Shown piece by piece: positions 58,266 through 64,000 of a stretch of 64,000 nucleotides of DNA (position 1 is the stretch's first letter; the number at the start of each line of letters is the position of its first letter). The notes beneath the pieces are model-generated. The model worked only from the letters and a program-made list of their open reading frames with translations. It was not told the DNA's origin and searched no databases. The translations under genes were made by a program, and so were the position numbers. Origin of the DNA: TMED14 sp963925545 (GTDB lineage: Bacteria > Bacteroidota > Bacteroidia > Flavobacteriales > Schleiferiaceae); assembly GCA_963925545.1 (NCBI GenBank), contig CAWUSA010000014.1:47426-111425 (forward strand), written 5' to 3'.

Positions 58266-59107
58266 AAGCGATCAACCAGGTTGCGATCGACCCACTGAAG
58301 GGCAAGGCGACCAAAGAAAATCAAGAGGCAACCCATGGCAAATGACAAGGTGATGCCGGGGACATGAAGCTCTGCCAAGTCACCTATGCCAAAAAAGGCT
58401 AGTCGAAAGCCCTCTGCCATGCTGACAAAAGGGTTGAGGTACAAAACCCAATCCCATGCACCCAAAGCATCTGCGTAGCGTGTGCTGGGGTAGGCGACCG
58501 GTGTCAGTAGGAATAAACCTTGCGCAAGGAAGGGTAGGATGGCAATCAAATCGCGATACTTTACACTCCACGCAGCCACCAAGGCAGCCATGCCTGTGGC
58601 TAGAAGCCAGGTGTAGGCCAGCATGAAAATCCAGAGAAAGGGTGCCTGAGGAATGCTGCCGTATAAGCCATAAGCAAAGGCAATAAAAAGGATTGAAGCC
58701 ACCAAGAAATCCACCAAGAATACAAGGCCTTTTGCTTGTATCAAGGCCATTTTTGGGAAGGCAATTTTCCTTAGTATGTGTTGGTTGTGCACCAGGCTGG
58801 GTCCTCCTTGAAGCAGGATGCTTTGCGCCATCAGCCAGCCCGGCAAGGCAGCAAAAGCGTACAACGCATAAGGAACGTCTGACGCAATCTCAACCTTCAC
58901 GATGACAGAGAAAACCAAGAGCACCAATGCTGCAGCGAGCAATGGTTGAGCGATGACCCACAGCCAGCCCATGCGCGTTTGAACATAGCGCAAAGAAAGA
59001 TCCCGTCGAGCAAAGGCCTTGGTGACTTGCCATGAACGCTTGCGTGAGGCTTGGTTGACCTGCCAGAAGGGGTCCTTTGCCTGGACCTCTGTGATGGGTT
59101 TATTCAT
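58262..59107 (-). CDS. Polysaccharide ABC exporter permease (Wzm-like)
   Basis: 281 residues from ATG 59107 (MNKPITEVQAKDPFW); the frame is open to 59176 but that lies within the preceding gene. ABC-2 membrane protein with six helices: the amphipathic FARRDLSLRYVQTRMGWLWVIAQPLL start is the Wzm/TagG signature, with later helices around LIQAKGLVFLVDFLVASILFIA, and FLLTPVAYPSTRYADALGAWDWVLYLNPFVSMAEGFR. It pairs with the Wzt-like protein to flip lipid-linked glycan. It overlaps the MacB-like gene by 8 bp. Confidence 0.9.
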   Translation of the reverse strand: MNKPITEVQAKDPFWQVNQASRKRSWQVTKAFARRDLSLRYVQTRMGWLWVIAQPLLAAALVLLVFSVIVKVEIASDVPYALYAFAALPGWLMAQSILLQGGPSLVHNQHILRKIAFPKMALIQAKGLVFLVDFLVASILFIAFAYGLYGSIPQAPFLWIFMLAYTWLLATGMAALVAAWSVKYRDLIAILPFLAQGLFLLTPVAYPSTRYADALGAWDWVLYLNPFVSMAEGFRLAFFGIGDLAELHVPGITLSFAMGCLLIFFGRLALQWVDRNLVDRL

Positions 59108-60353
59108 GCCTGAGTGCTTCGATGGGATCCATAGATGCCGCCTGCTTGGCAGGGTACCAGCCGCTGAGGATGCCAACGGCTACAGAAATAAACAAGGCAA
59201 TGGTTAGCCAGGTTGTCGGCATAGCGAATGGGCTGCCCCATTGCAGGGCTAGCAGATTACCTAAACCTAAACCGATCACGATGCCGGCTAAGCCACCGAT
59301 CATACTGACGGTGATAGCTTCTGCAAGGAATTGAAGGACAATGGTGTTTTTGCTAGCACCCAGTGCCTTGCGAATACCTATTTCTTTCGTGCGTTCAGTG
59401 ACGCTGACAAGCATGATGTTCATCAGTGCAACCGATGCGCCAAGCAAGGTGATGAGGGCAATCAACAGGGCACCACTGCTTACAAAGCCTAAGGAGTCAA
59501 CCAACATGGTTGCGATGGCGTCTGATCGTCGGATGTTGAAATCGTCGGGTTGTCCTGGTCGGAGTTTTCTCAATCCTCGCATGACGACTGTGGCTTCTGC
59601 AATGCTTAAATCCACTGAAGCAGCATCTTTTGCCATGACGCTTGTGACATAGCTGGATGCGTTATTACCGTAGGCATAGTGCCCTGTCATTAAGGGCAAG
59701 TAAATGACTTGGTCACTGGAGAACATGCTGCTGCTGCCTTTCGCTTGTGTGATGCCAACCACCCGGTAGGGCTTAGCCGCCATGCGAATGGTTTTGCCAA
59801 TGCCATCTCCCTGAGGGAAAAGACTGCTGGCTACATCAGCCCCAAGTACGCAAACGGCTCGGGCTTCATTCTGTTCCAGTTGAGAAAAATACCGACCTTC
59901 AGATAAATCAAGTCCATTGCAGACCATGAAATTACCATCAGATGCCATAACTCGCACATTGGGGTTGGTCTTTCGATCCAGGTATTGAACAGTGGATGTG
60001 CCACTCACATCATCACTCACACTGCCCACCATACCTTTCTCAGAAACACGTTGCGCTAATCGCTTCGCAGTGCGCAAGGGAATAGCTTGTTGGCGCTTCT
60101 GCTGGATGCCATTGCTGCCTATTTGGATTCGCATGCCCCCGGACTGAATAGTGAAAGTATTGGCGCCCATGGACGTAAACTGACCCGTTAAACTGTTCTC
60201 CATTACAGAAATGGCAGTCAACATTCCGACCAATGCAGTGATGCCAATGGCAATTATCAACGCTGTTAAAATTGCCCGGAGACGCTGTGACTTCAAGGCT
60301 TCGCGAGCCATTGAGAAGGCGTCGGATACGATAGGTAAGCTTAATTTGATCAT
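59100..60353 (-). CDS. MacB/FtsX-type ABC transporter permease
   Basis: 417 residues. One N-terminal helix (LRAILTALIIAIGITALVGML), a MacB_PCD periplasmic domain (about 50-275), then three C-terminal helices (FtsX fold, about 295-400) with TERTKEIGIRKALGASKNTIVLQFLAEA and the final WYPAKQAASMDPIEALRHE, the classical type VII ABC permease tail. It lacks its own ATPase in the window. Such permeases handle lipoproteins, macrolides or peptides. The ATG is 5 nt after a consensus TACATTTG box. Confidence 0.9.
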   Translation of the reverse strand: MIKLSLPIVSDAFSMAREALKSQRLRAILTALIIAIGITALVGMLTAISVMENSLTGQFTSMGANTFTIQSGGMRIQIGSNGIQQKRQQAIPLRTAKRLAQRVSEKGMVGSVSDDVSGTSTVQYLDRKTNPNVRVMASDGNFMVCNGLDLSEGRYFSQLEQNEARAVCVLGADVASSLFPQGDGIGKTIRMAAKPYRVVGITQAKGSSSMFSSDQVIYLPLMTGHYAYGNNASSYVTSVMAKDAASVDLSIAEATVVMRGLRKLRPGQPDDFNIRRSDAIATMLVDSLGFVSSGALLIALITLLGASVALMNIMLVSVTERTKEIGIRKALGASKNTIVLQFLAEAITVSMIGGLAGIVIGLGLGNLLALQWGSPFAMPTTWLTIALFISVAVGILSGWYPAKQAASMDPIEALRHE

Positions 60354-60358
60354 TTATA

Positions 60359-60366
60359 CAAATGTA
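60359..60366 (-). promoter_or_regulatory. Promoter -7 box (TACATTTG) for the MacB-like/Wzm/Wzt unit
   Basis: An exact TANNTTTG match. TATAA separates it from ATG 60353. A leaderless mRNA is predicted. Confidence 0.65.
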
Positions 60367-60406
60367 ATTGTTCTATTGGTGTGACTTTTGCACCTTTGCA
60401 GCCCTT

Positions 60407-61222
60407 ATGCTACGCAAATTACATGCCGCAGTCTTTGTACTGGCCCTTTCCCCGATTTCCGTCCTTGCACAACACGTGTATGTTGACTTGGATGACAGCA
60501 CCATCACGACCAATAACAGCTTCATTGACATCGATGTCAATCAGGATTCAGCGATGGATTTTCGCCTCACATTGTACCGTGACACTGGTGTCAGTGGCAA
60601 ATTGGATCACATCATCATTTCACCCATTGACAGTTTGAATGGCAAGGTTGTGGGCTCTCAGCGGGGGCAATTCAATTATGTAGACAAACTGCAAATTGGT
60701 CATTTGATCAGTCTCGTTGCACCATGGAATGGAATGTCTTCCAGTCATTATGGCACCATCGATTACCGCTTTGACTCCATTCATGACCCTTACAGTCAGT
60801 GGCAAGCGCCCTACAATGAAGGCTTCGTCGGCACCCGGACTATCAAGCGCGACAGCTTGGTTTTTGGATGGATTCGCTTATCTATTGCGCCTAATGGCAA
60901 GTCATTCACGGTTTACGATTGTGGTTACCAGTCTACCTTGGATTCATCCATTTCTGCTGGCCACTTGTGGGTTTCTATACCTGAAAGGAGCCAATGGCAA
61001 GGTGGGTGGGCACTGACTGCGACCGATTTGGTCTTGACAAAACCGCATGCCAATGCGGTATCCGTAGCTATCATGGACATCCAAGGCCGCGTGCTTTTGC
61101 AGTCTGATTGGCAGCATGAGAGCATCAGAATCCCTCGACAATTGTTGGGTTCGGGTATGTTGATTGTGTTGGCTCAAGACAGAGAAGGCGCCTGGGTACA
61201 GCGCATTCCGCTGATTGATTGA
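60407..61222 (+). CDS. Secreted protein with probable type IX sorting tail
   Basis: 271 residues from ATG 60407 (MLRKLHAAVFVLALSPISVLAQ, signal peptide); a TTG-started extension to 60368 is unlikely because it would precede the signal. The middle (VDLDDSTITTNNSFIDIDVNQDSAMDFRL...) is beta-rich and unrecognised. The last ~75 residues follow the pattern of a type A T9SS C-terminal domain: VSVAIMDIQGRVLLQSDWQHESIRIPRQLLGSGMLIVLAQDREGAWVQRIPLID, with the D-x-x-G-R turn and final strand. It would be exported to the cell surface. The sorting-tail call is moderately sure. Confidence 0.7.
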   Translation: MLRKLHAAVFVLALSPISVLAQHVYVDLDDSTITTNNSFIDIDVNQDSAMDFRLTLYRDTGVSGKLDHIIISPIDSLNGKVVGSQRGQFNYVDKLQIGHLISLVAPWNGMSSSHYGTIDYRFDSIHDPYSQWQAPYNEGFVGTRTIKRDSLVFGWIRLSIAPNGKSFTVYDCGYQSTLDSSISAGHLWVSIPERSQWQGGWALTATDLVLTKPHANAVSVAIMDIQGRVLLQSDWQHESIRIPRQLLGSGMLIVLAQDREGAWVQRIPLID

Positions 61223-61281
61223 GGCTTATGGTGGGTTGTCCTGCCAACAGGGACGGGTAGAAGCATCGGCAAATTGCGACC

Positions 61282-61289
61282 TATTTTTG
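61282..61289 (+). promoter_or_regulatory. Aconitase promoter -7 box (TATTTTTG)
   Basis: An exact TANNTTTG match, 20 nt before the ATG at 61310. Confidence 0.65.
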
Positions 61290-61309
61290 TATGCATAAAA
61301 CATTGAGCT

Positions 61310-63580
61310 ATGGCATTTGACATTAACATGATCCGCGACTTTTACCAGACTTACCCGCAAAAGGTGGTTAAGACGAGGGAGTTGTTGGGGCATCCATTGA
61401 CCCTTACAGAGAAAATACTCTACGCTCACTTGTGGGATTCGCAGTCCAATCAAGTTTTTGAACGCGGCAATTCCTATGTGGACTTTGCTCCGGACCGTGT
61501 TGCCATGCAAGATGCCACGGCTCAAATGGCCTTGCTTCAATTCATGCAAGCTGGTAAGCCTGAAGTTGCCGTTCCATCTACTGTGCATTGTGATCACTTG
61601 ATTCAAGCACGTGTTGGTGCCAGCAAGGACTTGCAAGAAGCTATCAATAAAAGCAACGAGGTCTTCAATTTCCTATCCTCGGTGTCAGACAAATATGGCA
61701 TTGGTTTTTGGAAGCCTGGTTCGGGCATCATTCACCAAGTGGTGATTGAGAACTACGCTTTTCCAGGTGGAATGATGATAGGTACGGATTCCCACACGGT
61801 GAATGCAGGTGGACTTGGCATGGTCGCCATTGGTGTTGGTGGTGCTGACGCAGTGGACGTCATGGCTGGCATGTCATGGGAATTGAAATTCCCGAAGCTT
61901 ATAGGCATCAGGCTGACTGGGAAGATGTCCGGCTGGACAGCACCCAAGGATGTCATTTTGAAGGTGGCTGGTATCTTGACTGTTAAAGGTGGCACAGGTG
62001 CCATTGTTGAATACTTTGGCGATGGTGCTGAGTCCATGTCATGCACGGGCAAAGGAACCATTTGTAACATGGGCGCTGAAATAGGGGCAACCACATCAAC
62101 CTTTGGTTACGATGAGAGCATGGACCGTTACCTGCGTGCCACTGGCCGCGGTGACGTTGCTGACCTAGCCAATGGGGTTAAGACAGACTTGAAGGCAGAC
62201 CCAGAAGTCTACGCCAACCCAGAGCAGTACTTTGATCAGGTCATTGATATCGATTTAAGCACCTTGGAACCCCACATCAATGGGCCTTTCTCTCCAGACA
62301 TTGCCACACCCGTCAGTCAGATGCGTGCGACAGCTGAGGCCAATGGCTGGCCAACCAAGATTGAAGTTGGATTGATCGGTTCATGCACCAATTCATCGTA
62401 CGAGGACATGACGCGCGCTGCCTCTATTGCAAGGCAGGCTGCTGAAAAGGGATTGGATGTCAAGAGTGAATACACGGTAACGCCAGGTTCAGAGCAGGTC
62501 CGCTTTACGGCAGAACGCGATGGCTTACTCAAGGACTTTGAGTCCATTGGAGGCAAGGTATTCGCCAATGCTTGCGGTCCATGCATCGGTCAATGGGCCA
62601 GGGCGGGAGCTGAAAACCAGGAAAAGAACACCATCATTCACTCCTTCAATCGCAATTTTTCTAAGCGTGCAGATGGCAACCCTAATACACATGCCTTTGT
62701 GGCTTCACCAGAGATTGTGACGGCTTTAGCCATCGCAGGTGATTTGGGATTTAACCCATTGACTGATACCTTGATCAACCAACAAGGCGAGGCAGTGAGA
62801 TTGGATGAGCCAAGTGGCTTAGAGATGCCCGCTAAGGGTTATGCCGTTGAAGATCCTGGTTTCCAGGCACCATCAGCAAATGGTTCTTCCATTGTTGTTT
62901 CAGTGAAAACAGGCAGTGAACGCTTGGAGTTACTGCAGCCTTTTACACCATGGGATGGTGACAATTTGATGGGAATGCGACTGCTGATTAAAGCTGAGGG
63001 TAAATGCACCACGGACCATATTTCGATGGCTGGACCATGGTTGAGGTACAGGGGGCACTTGGATAACATTTCCAACAACACACTCACGGGTGCCATGAAT
63101 GCCTTCAATGGCAAGGCCAACAGCGTTAAAAACCAACTTAATGGATCGTATGGAGAGGTTCCAGCTGTTCAACGGGCATACAAGGCTGAAGGTATCCCTA
63201 CCATTGTTGTTGGTGACCACAACTACGGTGAAGGCTCATCACGTGAGCACGCAGCTATGCAACCCAGACATTTGGGTGTGTCGGTGGTTCTGGTGAAGAG
63301 TTTTGCACGCATCCATGAGACCAATTTGAAGAAGCAAGGCATGTTAGGTGTGACCTTTGTTCAAGAGGCAGATTATGATAAGTTTCAGGAGGATGATGTC
63401 ATTGACTTGATTGACTTGAAGGACTTTACACCAGGCAAGCCATTGGCCATGCGATTGACCCATACAGATGGCAGCCAGGATCAAATTCAAGTGAACCACA
63501 GCTACAATGCACAGCAAATCAATTGGTTCAAGGCGGGCTCTGCGTTGAACACGATTCGTGAGGCCAACAAGGCTAAGTGA
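61310..63580 (+). CDS. acn: Aconitate hydratase, mitochondrial type
   Basis: 756 residues. It isomerises citrate to isocitrate in the TCA cycle with a [4Fe-4S] cluster. Cluster ligands: Cys in IGSCTNSSYEDM and the pair in NACGPCIGQW. Other conserved parts: STVHCDHLIQA, GTDSHTVNAGGLGMVAIGVGGADAVDVMAG, TSTFGYDESMDRYL, FNRNFSKRADGNPNTHAFVASPE and the swivel-domain YGEGSSREHAAMQPRHLG. Length and motifs fit the ~750-residue mitochondrial form, not the 890-residue AcnA/IRP1 or the AcnB type. With the citrate synthase at 5544 this makes two mitochondrial-type TCA enzymes in the window. Confidence 0.96.
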   Translation: MAFDINMIRDFYQTYPQKVVKTRELLGHPLTLTEKILYAHLWDSQSNQVFERGNSYVDFAPDRVAMQDATAQMALLQFMQAGKPEVAVPSTVHCDHLIQARVGASKDLQEAINKSNEVFNFLSSVSDKYGIGFWKPGSGIIHQVVIENYAFPGGMMIGTDSHTVNAGGLGMVAIGVGGADAVDVMAGMSWELKFPKLIGIRLTGKMSGWTAPKDVILKVAGILTVKGGTGAIVEYFGDGAESMSCTGKGTICNMGAEIGATTSTFGYDESMDRYLRATGRGDVADLANGVKTDLKADPEVYANPEQYFDQVIDIDLSTLEPHINGPFSPDIATPVSQMRATAEANGWPTKIEVGLIGSCTNSSYEDMTRAASIARQAAEKGLDVKSEYTVTPGSEQVRFTAERDGLLKDFESIGGKVFANACGPCIGQWARAGAENQEKNTIIHSFNRNFSKRADGNPNTHAFVASPEIVTALAIAGDLGFNPLTDTLINQQGEAVRLDEPSGLEMPAKGYAVEDPGFQAPSANGSSIVVSVKTGSERLELLQPFTPWDGDNLMGMRLLIKAEGKCTTDHISMAGPWLRYRGHLDNISNNTLTGAMNAFNGKANSVKNQLNGSYGEVPAVQRAYKAEGIPTIVVGDHNYGEGSSREHAAMQPRHLGVSVVLVKSFARIHETNLKKQGMLGVTFVQEADYDKFQEDDVIDLIDLKDFTPGKPLAMRLTHTDGSQDQIQVNHSYNAQQINWFKAGSALNTIREANKAK

Positions 63581-63874
63581 GAAACGATAGGTTTGTGTAA
63601 AGTTCCATATTGTCATTGACAAACAGCAAGGTTAATCAAGTCTTGCATTAGCTATTTTGTACCTATAGGTAAACAAAGGGATCAGGCCAATCTCTCTTTT
63701 TCGACCATCAACATACAAGATGCTCCAGGCAGTCGCCATTGCACACACCTTGATTGAATGCGCCCCTTGATTGTAAGCTATTCCTGTGCTAGCAAATAGG
63801 AGGTTGCTCTTCAATGACGGGTGCAATACGGACCATCCCCCAGGTTGTGAGCACCTTTTAATTACCTTGCCAAC
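63581..63874. other. Intergenic stretch between aconitase and the UMF1 transporter gene
   Basis: About 294 bp with no clear RNA gene or terminator. A minus-strand open frame of 93 codons covers 63632-63913 but overlaps the start of the UMF1 gene, shows no recognisable domain and lacks a promoter-like box; I do not accept it as a gene. The stretch presumably carries the promoter for the downstream transporter. Confidence 0.45.
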
Positions 63875-64000
63875 ATGAATGAAATTAACGGTTATTCCAA
63901 GCGGATTCAACATGGTTGGGCCATGTATGATTGGGCCAATTCAGCTTATACCCTTGTCGTAGGAACTGCCATATTCCCTATCTACTATGCAGCTGTCATG
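63875..64000 (+). CDS. UMF1/Atg22-type MFS transporter, N-terminal fragment (cut by window end)
   Basis: 42 codons from ATG 63875 to the last base of the window, still open. The sequence IQHGWAMYDWANSAYTLVV followed by GTAIFPIYYAAVM is the N-terminal signature of the UMF1 family of major-facilitator proteins (Vacuole effluxer Atg22-like), where W-A-x-Y-D-W-A-N-S-A-Y opens helix 1. The start choice fits the family. The substrate is unknown. The gene continues beyond the window. Confidence 0.85.
   Translation, partial: MNEINGYSKRIQHGWAMYDWANSAYTLVVGTAIFPIYYAAVM

Noticed and set aside
63632..63913. Minus-strand open frame of 93 codons between aconitase and the UMF1-type transporter gene
   Set aside because: It overlaps the start of the UMF1 gene by 39 bp, shows no domain, signal or promoter, and its composition is not distinctly coding. 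It may be a decayed or chance frame.
1..64000. Mobile elements, CRISPR arrays, toxin-antitoxin pairs, prophage or restriction systems
   Set aside because: No transposase, integrase, Cas, toxin or methylase signature and no array of spaced repeats was seen; the only repeats are intragenic.

Overview
The window reads as chromosome of a Bacteroidota bacterium, most likely Flavobacteriales-like and perhaps from a marine Cryomorphaceae/Schleiferiaceae-type group. The rank below phylum is a guess. The evidence for the phylum is: (i) the gene order rpmJ-rpsM-rpsK-rpsD-rpoA-rplQ-carA-eno-citrate synthase; (ii) promoters of the Bacteroidota -7 type, TANNTTTG, in front of many genes; (iii) almost no Shine-Dalgarno sequences before start codons; (iv) lineage families such as the OmpP1/FadL-like barrel, DUF3822, a 350-residue KAS III-like protein, a probable type IX secretion tail and a long bS1. 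Coding density is very high. No insertion sequence, prophage or CRISPR array was seen.

Layout. 1-6.9 kb: end of the ribosomal-protein/RNA-polymerase alpha operon, then carA, eno and a mitochondrial-type citrate synthase. 7.0-11.2 kb: bS1 with a repetitive, charge-segregated N-terminus, a Nif3-like protein and a coiled-coil 'zinc ribbon' protein that has lost all four cysteines. 11.3-20.4 kb: a ten-gene minus-strand run (folE, cysS, yidD, lgt, DUF192, BNR protein, pepE, gpmI, map, methyltransferase), mostly joined by short overlaps. 20.5-24.8 kb: KAS III-like synthase and a 1058-residue secreted BNR/sortilin-like propeller protein, convergent on a shared hairpin. 24.9-27.6 kb: a visibly AT-richer block with a dicarboxylate symporter and a TIGR01777 epimerase-like protein. 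27.6-32.7 kb: FadL-like barrel, a repeat-rich lipoprotein, proS (short archaeal/eukaryotic type), an unrecognised conserved-looking protein, tRNA-Glu and rpsT.

32.7-38.9 kb: radC, a fusion of UDP-GlcNAc 2-epimerase with a polysaccharide-deacetylase-like half, a FemAB/GNAT-like protein, OxyR and an SLC13 transporter. 38.9-43.5 kb: rdgB, rsmD, DUF3822, a membrane-anchored protein, a RecD-like helicase and a HAD phosphatase. 43.6-50.3 kb: IcmF-type fused acyl-CoA mutase, a lipoprotein, xth and an O-antigen-ligase/TPR protein. 50.4-54.3 kb: rplI-rpsR-rpsF operon, a VIT1-like transporter with a native pentahistidine and dnaX. 54.3-60.4 kb: surface-glycan genes (two GT2s, sulfotransferase, Wzt/Wzm ABC exporter, MacB-like permease). 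60.4-64 kb: a secreted protein, mitochondrial-type aconitase and the start of a UMF1-family transporter.

How it fits together. Translation, replication and central-carbon housekeeping genes are interleaved with cell-surface glycan genes. The most interesting signals are: -7 boxes placed only 4-6 nt before start codons (leaderless mRNAs), including a divergent folE/fabH pair; an A10G slippery tract in dnaX exactly at the domain III/IV border, with stops close by in both other frames; the epimerase-deacetylase fusion; loss of zinc sites in several proteins; and rdgB and the SLC13 gene whose start codons share one CATG.
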